This document shows, piece by piece, positions 17,497 through 26,968 of a stretch of DNA of 64,000 bases. Position numbers and translations under genes: made by a program. Source of the DNA: Halorubrum lacusprofundi ATCC 49239 (GTDB lineage Archaea > Halobacteriota > Halobacteria > Halobacteriales > Haloferacaceae). Under the pieces are notes generated by a model, which was given only the letters and a program-made list of their open reading frames with translations, made no database searches and had not been told where the DNA came from. Location: contig NC_012029.1 of assembly GCF_000022205.1 (NCBI RefSeq), forward strand, positions 248,001 through 312,000, read 5' to 3'. The first letter of the stretch is position 1; every line of letters starts with the position of its first letter.

Positions 17497-18516
17497 ATGT
17501 TTCCAAAACGATTCGTACTCAAGCGGCTGCTGTTGCTTGTTCCGGTACTGATTGGAGTGGCGACGCTGGTCTTCTCCATCCTCCACCTCTCGCCGGGCGA
17601 TCCGGCGCTTACGATCGCCGGGGAGCGGGCAAGTCAGGAGTTCGTTGAGCGCATCCGCGCCGATCTCGGGCTCAACGACCCGATCTGGGTCCAATATCTC
17701 GACTTCCTCGGTAACGTCGCGCGGTTCGACTTCGGGGAGTCGTACGTCATCAACCGGAACACGTCCGTCCGGGAGGTACTCTCCGACACCCTCCCCGTCA
17801 CGCTCGAACTGGCGCTGTACGGCCAGTTATTCGGCATCCTGTTCGGTATCCCGCTCGGCGTACTGAGCGCGGTGAAACAGGACACGCTCACCGACCACAC
17901 CACTCGCGTCGGCGCGCTGGCCGGAATCAGCGTGCCGATCTTCTGGAGCGGTCCGCTGCTGATCTTGCTGTTCGCGCAGGTGCTCGGGGTACTCCCGACT
18001 AGCGGGCGGATCTCGTCGGTGTACAACGTCGGCGCAATCCGCGTCACCGGGATGGTAACGATCGACACGCTGCTTGCTGGCGACTGGGACATGTTCTGGT
18101 CGGCGGTCAGACACATGCTCCTGCCGTCGCTCGTGATCGGCGTCTACTCGATGGCGCTCATCTCGCGGATGATGCGCTCGTCGATGCTGGAGGTCGTTAG
18201 GCAAGACTACATGCGCACCGCCCGCGCGAAGGGCCAGGGTGCGAAGATCACCGTACTGAAACACGGCTTCCGTAACGCGTTGATCCCTGTTGTCACGATT
18301 ATCGGGATCCAGTTCGGCGGGCTCCTCGGCGGCGCGGTGCTGACCGAGACCGTGTTCGCGATCGGTGGGATCGGAACCCTCCTCGTCGAGGCGATCGAGG
18401 TCGGCGATTACCCGATCGTTCAAGGGACCGTCCTGACCTTCGCGTTCCTGTTCACCTTGGTGAACCTCGTCGTCGACGTGACCTACTCGTACCTCGATCC
18501 GAGGATCCAACAATGA
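17497..18516 (+). CDS. ABC transporter permease, DppB type, first system
   Basis: A 339-residue inner-membrane permease with the N-terminal helix typical of DppB (KRLLLLVPVLIGVATLVFSI), then about five further membrane segments and the cytoplasmic EAA loop (YMRTARAKGQGAKITVLKHG) that docks on the ATPase. It pairs with the DppC-type permease, whose start overlaps its stop by 4 nt. It belongs to the operon 12893-19442. Confidence 0.93.
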   Translation: MFPKRFVLKRLLLLVPVLIGVATLVFSILHLSPGDPALTIAGERASQEFVERIRADLGLNDPIWVQYLDFLGNVARFDFGESYVINRNTSVREVLSDTLPVTLELALYGQLFGILFGIPLGVLSAVKQDTLTDHTTRVGALAGISVPIFWSGPLLILLFAQVLGVLPTSGRISSVYNVGAIRVTGMVTIDTLLAGDWDMFWSAVRHMLLPSLVIGVYSMALISRMMRSSMLEVVRQDYMRTARAKGQGAKITVLKHGFRNALIPVVTIIGIQFGGLLGGAVLTETVFAIGGIGTLLVEAIEVGDYPIVQGTVLTFAFLFTLVNLVVDVTYSYLDPRIQQ

Positions 18517-19442
18517 GCACCGAAACACTCAGAGACGGGGAGACGGAGACGACGAGTCGCGGGCTCGTCGACCGCGTCCGTGCCTCGCCGTTCCTCTCAC
18601 AGCTGCTGTCGAATCGGCTCGCGCTGGCCGGGATCGCGATCATCGTCGCGATGCTCGTGATCGCCGTGTACGCCCGGCTGACGCTCGATCTCGAGATCAT
18701 CTCCCGGTCGCAGCTCGGTACGAACCCGAACCGTGCCGCGCCGAGCTTGGAGTACCCGTTCGGGACCGACGGGCAGGCGCGAGACCTGCTTCCGCGGGTC
18801 GGGTACGGCGCGTGGTACGCGATGCTGTTTGGCACGGTGACCGTCGGCGCGTCGACGGTGCTCGGCGTCGGTCTGGGCATCATCGCCGCCTACTACGGCG
18901 ACATCACCGACAACGTGATCATGCGGACGATGGACGTGCTGTTGGCGTTTCCCTCGCTACTCTTAGCGCTCGCGCTGGTCTCCATCTTCCCGGACGAACT
19001 GGGTCTCTGGCGGGCGGTCGCGGCCCTCACGCTCGTGTACACGCCCCGGTTCGCCCGCGTCGTCCGCGGAGCCGCACTCACCGTGTTGGAGAACGAGTAC
19101 ATCGACGCCACCGTCGCGCTCGGCGCCACGGACCCGCGGGTGCTCGTCAGACACGTGCTGCCGAACTGTCTCGCGCCGATCACCGTCCAGTCGACGCTGA
19201 ACTTCGGGCTGGCGATCATCGACTTGGCCGCGCTGTCGTTCCTCGGGTTCGGCGCCTCGGCCGGCACGCCCTCGTGGGGGCTCATGCTCTCGAACGGCGT
19301 GAGTCAGGGGCTGCTCACCGGCGTCTGGTGGTGGTCGTTCTTCCCCGGCCTGTTCCTCGCGTTGACCGTTCTCGGGTTCAACCTGCTTGGCGACGGGATG
19401 CGGGACGCGCTCGACCCCCGGATGCGGGAAGCGGTCGACTGA
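18513..19442 (+). CDS. ABC transporter permease, DppC type, first system
   Basis: A 309-residue permease with the DppC landmarks: an N-terminal cytoplasmic stretch and one helix, the segment PFGTDGQARDLLPRV (the 'GTD' loop), the EAA loop (EYIDATVALGATDPRVLVRH) and the C-terminal GDGMRDALDPRM. It forms the second half of the channel with the DppB-type protein and overlaps it by 4 nt. The next gene starts 3 nt after its stop. Confidence 0.93.
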   Translation: MSTETLRDGETETTSRGLVDRVRASPFLSQLLSNRLALAGIAIIVAMLVIAVYARLTLDLEIISRSQLGTNPNRAAPSLEYPFGTDGQARDLLPRVGYGAWYAMLFGTVTVGASTVLGVGLGIIAAYYGDITDNVIMRTMDVLLAFPSLLLALALVSIFPDELGLWRAVAALTLVYTPRFARVVRGAALTVLENEYIDATVALGATDPRVLVRHVLPNCLAPITVQSTLNFGLAIIDLAALSFLGFGASAGTPSWGLMLSNGVSQGLLTGVWWWSFFPGLFLALTVLGFNLLGDGMRDALDPRMREAVD

Positions 19443-19445
19443 TCG

Positions 19446-19796
19446 ATGCCGCTGTCGCCGGTCGTCCGGGAACGCGGGCGGCTCGTCGCCGGCGGTGTCG
19501 CCGTCGGCTCTGTCGCGACGCCTATCCTCGTAATCGGACTGGTCGTCGTCGGCGGGTTCGCTCCGCTAGCCGCGGCGGAGACGGCGTTCGCGTTCGGCGG
19601 GCTCTGGTTCGGTCTCGCCCTCCTCGGGTGGGCCGGCTCCGTCGCCTCCGGTCGAGCGATCGAGGCCGCACAGGAGCGCCTCGGCGCGGACACCGACTGG
19701 ACCGAGCGCCGGTCGCGCCGCGCGATGGCGCGGATCGTCGGATTCGGCGCCGGCATGATGCTCGTTGCACCGGTTATCGGAACCGTGGTCGGCTGA
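19446..19796 (+). CDS. Small haloarchaeal membrane protein in the transporter operon
   Basis: A 116-residue protein with about three to four hydrophobic segments (near 14-36, 43-66 and 94-115) and a charged loop (ERLGADTDWTERRSRR) between the last two. It resembles what I recall as haloarchaeal DUF7268, not checked. It starts 3 nt after the permease stop, so it is probably co-transcribed. No catalytic motif is visible, and an accessory role in the transporter is only a guess from position. Confidence 0.65.
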   Translation: MPLSPVVRERGRLVAGGVAVGSVATPILVIGLVVVGGFAPLAAAETAFAFGGLWFGLALLGWAGSVASGRAIEAAQERLGADTDWTERRSRRAMARIVGFGAGMMLVAPVIGTVVG

Positions 19797-19887
19797 CCCA
19801 AACAGCCGATCTGGCGGCACCGCTCGTGAGTGAATTGACGATTGAGGAGGCTGGATATTCTGACGATTCGGCGTTCTGACGGCTCAG

Positions 19888-19902
19888 GGATACGGAGTAT
19901 CC
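19888..19902. terminator. Hairpin between the two convergent transporter operons
   Basis: GGATAC-GGA-GTATCC forms a 6-bp stem with a 3-nt loop, right after the stop codon of the reverse-strand ATPase gene. No T-run follows on either strand, so its role as a terminator is uncertain. Confidence 0.35.
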
Positions 19903-19903
19903 G

Positions 19904-21235
19904 TTACTCCGAAGACGCGCCGACGCCCGGAGCGTCGTGGCTCGCCTCCCACTCTTCGTGAGCCGTCTCCACCTCATCAGGTTGCTCGTTCAGCAGACAC
20001 GCGGAGGGGTGGTCTCCCGCTGGCAACGCGGGTTCGATCGCCTCGCAGGGCGACCGGTACCGCTCCCGCAGCGTCGCCGCGGCGGCCTCGCGGTCCCCGT
20101 CGGCGAGCGCGCGGATCGCTTCGAGAATTACGTCCTCGTCGGCGGCGGGCAGCTCCTCGTCGAACGCCTCCGAGCGGAGCGAGTCGACGAACGCCGTCCG
20201 GTCCTCTCTATCCGGATCGTCGACCTGTTCCCACCGCAAGTCCACATCGATGTTGCCGTTCTCGATCCGCGTCCTAAACTCGCTTATCTCGCGAAACGCC
20301 GCCTGCGGCACGTCCAACCCCGGCGGCTGAATCAGCTCCGGACACCGCGTCCGGAACGAACACCCCGAGGGCGGGTTTCGTGGCGAGGGTACGTCGCCGC
20401 GGATCGTCTCGACGGTGCGGCTCCGTTCCTCGGTGTCCGCCCGTGGGACGGATTCCAACAGCGCCTTCGTGTACGGGTGTTGCGGATCCTCGAAGATCTC
20501 TTCGGTGGGACCGATCTCGACGACCTTCCCGAGGTACATCACGGCGACGCGGTCGCTAATGTGGCGAACCACCGAGAGATCGTGCGCGATGAACAGGTAC
20601 GTCAGGTCGCGCTCCGCCTGCATGTCGGCGAGCAGGTTCAACACCTGCGCCTGCACGCTCACGTCGAGCGCCGACACCGGCTCGTCGAGGACGATGAACT
20701 CCGGATCGATGGCGAGTGCGCGGGCGAATCCGATGCGCTGGCGCTGCCCGCCGGAGAACTCGTGGGGATACCGGTCGATCTGGTCGGCGGAGAGACCGAC
20801 CTCCTCAAGTAGACTCTCGGCGCGCTCGCGCCGCTCGGCACTGGTTCCCACGTCGTGGATCGCAAGCGGCTCCGTGATGATCTCGCCGGCAGTCATCCGC
20901 GGGTCCAGACTGGAGAACGGGTCCTGAAACATCACCTGTGCCCGCCGCCTGAACGCATCCAGATCGCCGCCGGACAACTCGAAGACCGGCTCGCCGTCGA
21001 ACGTCACGGACCCGCCGGTGGGGTCGCGGAGCCGCATCAGCGTCTCCGCGAGCGTCGACTTTCCGCAGCCGGACTCGCCGACGACGCCGAGCGTCTCGCC
21101 CTCGCGGACCTCGAAGGAGACGCCGTCGACCGCCTGCACCGCCTCCGGCTCCGCTCCGGTCAGCCGATCCAGCAGCGTATCGTTCTCGTAGTAGTACTTC
21201 TCGAGGCCGTCGACGGTCACGAGCGGGTCAGTCAT
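19904..21235 (-). CDS. Peptide/nickel-type ABC transporter ATPase, DppF type, second system
   Basis: A 443-residue ATPase: Walker A GESGCGKS near residue 57, Q-loop [11 protein letters not shown] near 107, signature FSGGQRQR near 164, Walker B FIVLDEP near 184, then the OppD/F cysteine segment SGCSFRTRC. It lacks the 90-residue insert found in the matching half of the fused ATPase at 12893-15604. The last 120 residues carry the haloarchaeal tail ending in [10 protein letters not shown]. It overlaps the DppD-type gene by 8 nt. Confidence 0.92.
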   Translation of the reverse strand: MTDPLVTVDGLEKYYYENDTLLDRLTGAEPEAVQAVDGVSFEVREGETLGVVGESGCGKSTLAETLMRLRDPTGGSVTFDGEPVFELSGGDLDAFRRRAQVMFQDPFSSLDPRMTAGEIITEPLAIHDVGTSAERRERAESLLEEVGLSADQIDRYPHEFSGGQRQRIGFARALAIDPEFIVLDEPVSALDVSVQAQVLNLLADMQAERDLTYLFIAHDLSVVRHISDRVAVMYLGKVVEIGPTEEIFEDPQHPYTKALLESVPRADTEERSRTVETIRGDVPSPRNPPSGCSFRTRCPELIQPPGLDVPQAAFREISEFRTRIENGNIDVDLRWEQVDDPDREDRTAFVDSLRSEAFDEELPAADEDVILEAIRALADGDREAAAATLRERYRSPCEAIEPALPAGDHPSACLLNEQPDEVETAHEEWEASHDAPGVGASSE

Positions 21236-22454
21236 TGCTCACCTGGGCGTCGTGTGCGGCCGAGTCGTCATCCGTGGCCGCCCTGTCGTCCGTCGGCCCC
21301 GCGAGCCGCTCGGCGGAGACCGCGTCGGCCTCGCTGTACTCGCGCTCGGCGAGGACGCAGCGGGCGCGGTGGCTATCAGTTACTTCGTACTCCGGCAGTC
21401 GCGTGAGACAGTCTGTCATGGCTTTCGGACAGCGATCGGCGAAATAGCACCGGTCGGGCATGTTCGCGTCGACGAGGTCCGGCACGTTGCCCGCGATGGG
21501 TTCGAGCCGATCGTCTGGGCGATCGATGTCTGGTACCGAGCCCAACAGCCCCTTCGTATACGGGTGGACCGGATCGTCGAACACGTCTTGCAGGGTCCCG
21601 CGTTCGACCACCTCGCCGGCGTACATGACGCTTACTCGGTCGGCGATCCGGGCGATGACGCCTAAGTTGTGGGTGATGAGCACGACGCTCATCTCCATCG
21701 TTTCCTGAAGATCGGCGAGCAGATCGAGGATCTGCGCCTGGATGGTCACGTCCAGCGCGGTCGTCGGCTCGTCGGCCACGAGCAGATCCGGGTCGCCGGC
21801 GAGCGCCTGTGCGATCATCGCGCGCTGGAGCATCCCACCGGAGAACTGGTGCGGGTATTCTTCGGCGCGCTCGGCCGGGTCGGGAATGCCGACGCGTTCG
21901 AGCAGCTCGATCGCGCGGTCCCAGCTCTCCTCGGAGGTGTACGAGCGGTTGGGGAGGACGCCGTCGAGGAACATCTGGCCCAGCCCGTACCCCTGCGTCC
22001 GCGACCGGGTCGAGCGCGGGTTCGCGCTCGCCCGGCGCTGCACCTCGGCCGCCTCGGCGATCTGCTCACCGACGGTGATAGAGGGGTTGAAGCTGCTCAT
22101 CGGATCTTGGAAGATCATACTGAACGCAGACCCGCGGAGCGACCGGCGCTCCGCCTCGGAGAGTCGGCGGAGGTCGACGAAGTCGCCGTCGACCGCCTCG
22201 GGATCCTCCTCGCCGATCCGGTCTGCGAGGTCGGCGTTGTTGTACCAGATCTCTCCGCTCGTAATCTGCCCCGGCGACTCGACCAAGTCGATGAGCGAGA
22301 GCCCGGTGACGGACTTCCCGCTGCCGGACTCGCCGACGACGCCGAGGACGGATCCCGCCTCGACGGTGAACGAGACGTTCTCGACCGCGTTAATCTGGCC
22401 CTCCTCGGTGAAGAAGCGCGTCGAGAGGTCCCGGACGCGCAACAGGTCGGTCAC
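21228..22454 (-). CDS. Peptide/nickel-type ABC transporter ATPase, DppD type, second system
   Basis: A 408-residue ATPase with Walker A GESGSGKS near residue 40, Q-loop [11 protein letters not shown] near 115, signature FSGGMLQR near 206 (Leu-Gln replaces the common Arg-Gln), Walker B LLVADEP near 226, and the cysteine segment DRCYFADRC. An insert of about 25 residues (REEAE-like, around 80-105) and another near 140-165 are normal for haloarchaeal members. It overlaps the permease upstream by 4 nt. Confidence 0.92.
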   Translation of the reverse strand: MTDLLRVRDLSTRFFTEEGQINAVENVSFTVEAGSVLGVVGESGSGKSVTGLSLIDLVESPGQITSGEIWYNNADLADRIGEEDPEAVDGDFVDLRRLSEAERRSLRGSAFSMIFQDPMSSFNPSITVGEQIAEAAEVQRRASANPRSTRSRTQGYGLGQMFLDGVLPNRSYTSEESWDRAIELLERVGIPDPAERAEEYPHQFSGGMLQRAMIAQALAGDPDLLVADEPTTALDVTIQAQILDLLADLQETMEMSVVLITHNLGVIARIADRVSVMYAGEVVERGTLQDVFDDPVHPYTKGLLGSVPDIDRPDDRLEPIAGNVPDLVDANMPDRCYFADRCPKAMTDCLTRLPEYEVTDSHRARCVLAEREYSEADAVSAERLAGPTDDRAATDDDSAAHDAQVSND

Positions 22455-23521
22455 GGCGCACCTCCCTGTCCCTCGATGCCCGGATCGAGCGCGTCGCGAA
22501 GCCAGTCGCCGATCAGGTTAATGCCGACGACGGCAGCAACGATGGCGAGCCCGGGCATGGTCGCGATCCACCACGACGACGAGAGGTACTGTCGCCCCTG
22601 CGCGATGTCGAAGCCCCACGAGAGCTGCGCCCCCGAGAAGCCGAGGAACGACAGCGAGGACTCAAGCAGGATGATCGCGGCGATCTGGATCGTCGCGAGC
22701 ACTAAGATCGGCGTCAGGCTGTTCGGGAGCACGTGTCTGAGTATCAGATGCAGGTCGCTTCCGCCCATCGATCGCGCCGCCTTCACGTACTCCTGATCGC
22801 GGACGGAGAGCGCCTCTCCGCGCGCGACGCGGGCGAACCACACCCAGTTCACGAGCGCGACGACGACGATAACGGTCCCCGGCAACACGATATTCTCCGG
22901 CATCTCTGCGGACGCGATCCCGAGTTCGACCAGCGGGTCGGGGATGCGCAGCGAGGCCTGCCCCCACAGCCCGATGAGCGCGATCGCGAGCACGAGCGAC
23001 GGGAACGCCAACATGACGTCGGCAAAACGCATCAGCGCGTCGTCGATCCGACCGCCGTAGTAGCCAGCCGTGATCCCGACGGTGACGCCGAGCACGACGG
23101 CGATGGAGGTCCCGAACAGGCCGACCAGAAGCGACGTGCGGGCGCCGAACATCGTCCGGGAGAGCACGTCGCGGCCCAGCGAGTCGGTACCGAGCGGATG
23201 CGCGGCCGTGGTGTTGACGACGACCTCCTCTTCGACGATCTGTACCTCGCCGTCGACCATCTGCGTGCTCGTCTGGTTCTCCGTCGCCATGAACCCGAGC
23301 GGCGGAATGTTCGTGTTGTCAAGATTCTGGTCAGTCGGATCGTGGGGTGCCAAGAGCGGGGCAAACATCGCCGTGAAGAGAATGACCGCGATGATCGCGA
23401 TCCCGAGCTTCGCGAGGAGGCTTCGTGAGAGTTCGCTCCGGAGGTTCCGGAGCGTCCGGGGAGAGATCACCGGGCGCTCACCTCCGGGGACATCGCGTCC
23501 GCCGCCTTGATCGTACGGCAC
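22451..23521 (-). CDS. ABC transporter permease, DppC type, second system
   Basis: A 356-residue permease with an N-terminal cytoplasmic stretch, first helix, a roughly 50-residue extracytoplasmic loop, then [19 protein letters not shown], the EAA loop ([20 protein letters not shown]) and the C-terminal [11 protein letters not shown]. The extracytoplasmic loop ([12 protein letters not shown] and following) is longer than in the first system's DppC protein. It starts 40 nt after the DppB-type gene, and its stop overlaps the DppD-type start. Confidence 0.92.
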   Translation of the reverse strand: MPYDQGGGRDVPGGERPVISPRTLRNLRSELSRSLLAKLGIAIIAVILFTAMFAPLLAPHDPTDQNLDNTNIPPLGFMATENQTSTQMVDGEVQIVEEEVVVNTTAAHPLGTDSLGRDVLSRTMFGARTSLLVGLFGTSIAVVLGVTVGITAGYYGGRIDDALMRFADVMLAFPSLVLAIALIGLWGQASLRIPDPLVELGIASAEMPENIVLPGTVIVVVALVNWVWFARVARGEALSVRDQEYVKAARSMGGSDLHLILRHVLPNSLTPILVLATIQIAAIILLESSLSFLGFSGAQLSWGFDIAQGRQYLSSSWWIATMPGLAIVAAVVGINLIGDWLRDALDPGIEGQGGAP

Positions 23522-23561
23522 TCAACACTGCCTGAGAGAGCGGAGCAATATCGGTTCGTCA

Positions 23562-24581
23562 TCAGTGGACCACCCGCGGATTGAGGTACGCGTACAGCGA
23601 GTCGACGAAGATGTTGATCAGCACGAACCCGGTCCCGATCACGATCAGCGACCCCTGGATCAGCGGCCAGTCGCGGACGTTGATCGCATCGATGACGAGC
23701 GTGCCGAGCCCGGGCCACGAGAACACGGCCTCGGTGATCACTGCGCCGCCGATCAGGGTCCCGAGCTGGAGTCCCAACACGGTGACAATCGGGATGAGGG
23801 TGTTCTGGAGCGCGTGTTTGTACTGTATCAGCGACTCCGGGAGCCCCTTCGCACGCGCCGCGCGGACGTACGGCTGTCCGAGCTCCTCGATCATCCCGCT
23901 CCGGGTGAGCCGGGTGACGAGCGCGGTGAAGTACGTGCCGAGCGTCACCGCCGGCAGTGTGATGTGCCACAGCCACGTCCGCAGTCCGTCGAGGAACGCG
24001 CCGACGTTCATCGGGACGGAGAGTCCGTTCTCGACCGTGACGAGGAACGTGAACGTCTCGAAGAAACCGATCGGCCGCCGGCTCGTCGGGAACAGATCGA
24101 ACTGCACCGACAACACCAGGATGAGCATGATCCCGAGCCAGAAGTTCGGTGTCGAGATGCCCACGAGCGAGAACAGGGTCGCCCCGTAGTCGGCGGGCTC
24201 GCGCCGGCGCGTCGCGCTGATGACGCCGAGCGGGATCGCGATGACGATCGCAACGATGGTCGCCGCGACCGCCAGCTCGACGGTGGCCGGCACGCGGGCG
24301 AACACGATGGTGCTCGCCTCAGTCCCGCGGAGGTACGAGTACCCCATGTCTCCCTGTAGGAGCCCGCCGATATAGTCGACGTACTGGATGTACAGCGGCT
24401 GATCGAGCCCCAGATCTGCGGCTATCTGCGCGCGAAGCTCCGCGCTCGCGTCCAGCGGTGCGACGAACGTCACTGGGTTGCCGGGGGTGATGAACCGCAG
24501 CAGGAACACCGCGGTCACGACCCCCCACACGACCAGCACGCCTTGGATCCCGCGTTTCAGGAGGAACCGTCCTAGCGCCAT
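23562..24581 (-). CDS. ABC transporter permease, DppB type, second system
   Basis: A 339-residue permease, the same length as its counterpart at 17497-18516. It has the N-terminal helix (KRGIQGVLVVWGVVTAVFLL), the loop GDMGYSYLRG, the EAA loop (PYVRAARAKGLPESLIQYKH) and the final DSLYAYLNPRV. It starts 6 nt after the stop of the solute-binding protein gene, so the two are surely co-transcribed. Confidence 0.93.
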   Translation of the reverse strand: MALGRFLLKRGIQGVLVVWGVVTAVFLLRFITPGNPVTFVAPLDASAELRAQIAADLGLDQPLYIQYVDYIGGLLQGDMGYSYLRGTEASTIVFARVPATVELAVAATIVAIVIAIPLGVISATRRREPADYGATLFSLVGISTPNFWLGIMLILVLSVQFDLFPTSRRPIGFFETFTFLVTVENGLSVPMNVGAFLDGLRTWLWHITLPAVTLGTYFTALVTRLTRSGMIEELGQPYVRAARAKGLPESLIQYKHALQNTLIPIVTVLGLQLGTLIGGAVITEAVFSWPGLGTLVIDAINVRDWPLIQGSLIVIGTGFVLINIFVDSLYAYLNPRVVH

Positions 24582-24587
24582 CGAACC

Positions 24588-26228
24588 TTAGTTTCCGCCC
24601 GGCAGGTTCTGGGACTCGGACATGAGCTCGTCGACCTCGTCGTCGCCCTGATAGCTGGAGAGCGCCCCGTCGGACGTGAGGAGCGGGATGATCGTCTGAC
24701 TGGCGTCGAACGTCGTGTTCCCCCAGCCGAGCAGGTAGAAGTGGGGCATGTTTTCGATATCACCACTCGTCACCTCGCCCGCGAGCGAGGCGAAGTCGCG
24801 CTGCTCGACCTCACAGGAGACGTTCGAGAGCTCGTCGATCTGGCTAGCGACCGCCTGTGCGATCTCCACGTCGCGGAGGTACCGTCCCACGGGCGTTTCG
24901 AGGGTGATCTCGGCGCCGGCGTGACCGGAGTCCTCGACGAGCTGTTCGGCTTGCTCGATGTCTTGCGGGTACGGATCGATCTCCTCGTTGTAGCCGACGA
25001 ACCCTTCGAGGGTCGGCTGGCCGGTCGCGTCGGCGAACCCTTGCAGGATGTTCTCGATGATGCTGTCTAAGTCGATGGCGTAGTTCATCGCCTGCCGGAA
25101 CTCCACGCTGGAGAACGGCTCTACGTCGTACCGCATGGCGTTGAACACGACACGAGTGCTCGGCACCGCTGTGACTTCCGTGGTGTCCTCGTCGCGGACG
25201 CGGCTCACTTCCTGCGGCGGCACGTTGACGATGAGGTCCGTCTCGCCGGCCAGCAGCTGCGAGACGCGCGTGCTCGCCTCGCTGGCCGACCGGATCGTCA
25301 GCTCTTCGATCTCCGGCGCGTCGCCCCAGTACCCCTCGTAGGGCTCGTAGACGATCTCGACGTCCTGCTCGTACTCGACGACTTGGAACGGGCCGGTCCC
25401 GTTCATGTCGGAGTTTATCGCCGAGGTGTCGCGCGACTCGATCCAGTCCTGCTGAACGACCTTACAGTACGAGGCGAAAAGCGAGAACACGATCGGGTTG
25501 ATCCCGTCGGAGGTCACCTCGACCCCGCCGTCGACGACCTCGGCGCCCGTGACGCCGGCGAGCTGGTCGTTTTGCGGGCTCGAGATTCCGACCTCGGGGT
25601 CGACGACCCGGTTGACGCTGTAGGCGATGTCCGACGGCTGGAGCTCGTCGCCGTTGTGGAAGGTGACGCCGTCGCGGATCTCGAATCGGACGCGACCGTC
25701 TTCGAGCCGCTCGTAGTCCGTCGCGAGCGCGTCGATGATGTCGCCGTCGGCGTTGCGACCGAGCACGCCGTCGTAGGCCTGCACGACGATGTTGTCGGTC
25801 GGCGTCTCACGGTGGTCGTGGGGGTCGAGCCCCGAATCCATCGACGACTGGGTGATCGCGACCGACGGCTCGCCCTCCGTCACCGAGATGGCTTGCGCTT
25901 CGATCCGCTCGTCGCGGCGAGCGTCCCAGCCGAGTCGGCTCGCGATGCCGTACACGCTGTACTGGCGGTTGAGGAAGATCCACGGGGCGCGCTGGTTGAG
26001 CCGGAGGTTCGCGCGCTGGAGGTGCTCTTCGCGGGTCTCCGGCTCCGGAAGCTGCTCTTCGTCCCCGCCATCGCTGCCGTCGCTGCCGTCGCTGCCGTCA
26101 CTGCCGTTTTCGTTGTCCTCGCCCGAGCCGCCGTTGTCCGAACAGCCGGCCAACCCGACGGTGGCCGCAGTTCCTCCGACGTACGTGAGGTACGTCCGGC
26201 GGTTCACGTTCGAGTGATCGCGTGACAT
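24588..26228 (-). CDS. Peptide/nickel-type ABC transporter solute-binding lipoprotein (family 5), second system
   Basis: A 546-residue receptor. The signal has a twin-arginine-like start (NRRTYLTYVGG) and lipobox LAGC, then a Gly/Ser/Asp repeat linker. The mature part has FEIRDGVTFHNGDELQPSDI near residue 185 and DPYPQDIEQAEQLVEDSG. Before the usual start of the family fold there is an extra segment (about residues 60-110: REEHLQRANLRLNQRAPWIF) that resembles the C-terminal helix region of family members, an oddity worth modelling. Start 26228 is set by a TATA-like box 27 nt upstream. Confidence 0.9.
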   Translation of the reverse strand: MSRDHSNVNRRTYLTYVGGTAATVGLAGCSDNGGSGEDNENGSDGSDGSDGSDGGDEEQLPEPETREEHLQRANLRLNQRAPWIFLNRQYSVYGIASRLGWDARRDERIEAQAISVTEGEPSVAITQSSMDSGLDPHDHRETPTDNIVVQAYDGVLGRNADGDIIDALATDYERLEDGRVRFEIRDGVTFHNGDELQPSDIAYSVNRVVDPEVGISSPQNDQLAGVTGAEVVDGGVEVTSDGINPIVFSLFASYCKVVQQDWIESRDTSAINSDMNGTGPFQVVEYEQDVEIVYEPYEGYWGDAPEIEELTIRSASEASTRVSQLLAGETDLIVNVPPQEVSRVRDEDTTEVTAVPSTRVVFNAMRYDVEPFSSVEFRQAMNYAIDLDSIIENILQGFADATGQPTLEGFVGYNEEIDPYPQDIEQAEQLVEDSGHAGAEITLETPVGRYLRDVEIAQAVASQIDELSNVSCEVEQRDFASLAGEVTSGDIENMPHFYLLGWGNTTFDASQTIIPLLTSDGALSSYQGDDEVDELMSESQNLPGGN

Positions 26229-26251
26229 AGGGAGTTCAATACTATTGGGGG

Positions 26252-26257
26252 ATATAA
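26252..26257 (-). promoter_or_regulatory. TATA-like box for the second peptide transporter operon
   Basis: On the reverse strand TTATAT lies about 27 nt before the ATG at 26228, giving a leaderless transcript and excluding a 14-codon-longer start. Confidence 0.55.
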
Positions 26258-26335
26258 GACCTGTGGTCACGTAAAATGACGTTTAATAGCGACTAACGCC
26301 GGTAACTCCGCCGATTTCCATGTCTCGCACTCGAC

Positions 26336-26371
26336 GCGAGAGTGGCGAAGCGAGAGTGGCGAAGCGAGAGT
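26336..26371. repeat. 14-bp tandem repeat
   Basis: GCGAGAGTGGCGAA occurs twice head to tail (26336-26349 and 26350-26363), followed by a partial third copy. It lies between the divergent starts of the second transporter operon and the DUF7529-like copy B, upstream of the latter's TATA-like box. Confidence 0.85.
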
Positions 26372-26412
26372 ACCGAGGAAGGTTTAATTCCCCGCGGCGA
26401 CGCCACCACCCT

Positions 26413-26868
26413 ATGAGCAGAGCCGATCTCGGCGAGCGGTGGCAGCGCGTGTTCGACGACACCGAGGCGACCGCGGCTGAGTACCGCGACCGCGGGTGGG
26501 AGGCGCTCGCGCTTCACCCCGGCGACGTGAATCCGATCGCGGACGAAGCGCAGCTCCACGTCCTGCTCCCCGGCTCGGAGTTCGACGCGGTCAACGAACT
26601 GCTCTCTGGGGTGCCGATCGAGTCGATTCGGGTGTATGCGGCGGGGAGTGAGACGGCCAGCTATCGGCTGGTGGTCGCGGAGAACGCCACGGCGGAGGTC
26701 GCCGTCTGCGTCCCGACGTTTGTCCTCGACTCGGACAACGAAGCACTCGAAGCGGCCGCGACCGACGCCGGCGAACTGGTAATTCGACTCCGACCGCTCG
26801 ATGACCGTGATCACGTCGAGTTCGCCGTCGACGACCCGAGCCTCTTCTTCCAAGATCCGGCAGAATAG
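26413..26868 (+). CDS. Haloarchaeal acidic protein of the DUF7529-like family, copy B
   Basis: A 151-residue soluble acidic protein, paralogous to the one at 12285-12785: it shares ATAAEYRDRGWEALALHPGD with conservative changes, the LHVLLPGSEFD segment and the closing VEFAVDDPSLFF. It is divergent from the second transporter operon, just as copy A is divergent from the first. ATG 26413 is chosen because a TATA-like run (GGTTTAAT, 26380-26387) lies about 28 nt upstream; the longer open frame starts with a basic, unrelated 31 residues. Function unknown. Confidence 0.8.
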   Translation: MSRADLGERWQRVFDDTEATAAEYRDRGWEALALHPGDVNPIADEAQLHVLLPGSEFDAVNELLSGVPIESIRVYAAGSETASYRLVVAENATAEVAVCVPTFVLDSDNEALEAAATDAGELVIRLRPLDDRDHVEFAVDDPSLFFQDPAE

Positions 26869-26968
26869 CGCGAGTTGCGCCGCGTAGTCAGTTAATAATC
26901 ACGTTCGTGGCGATCGGCCCATCCGACGACTTCGACGTATTCATACTTGTGCGATCACGATCATCTAC

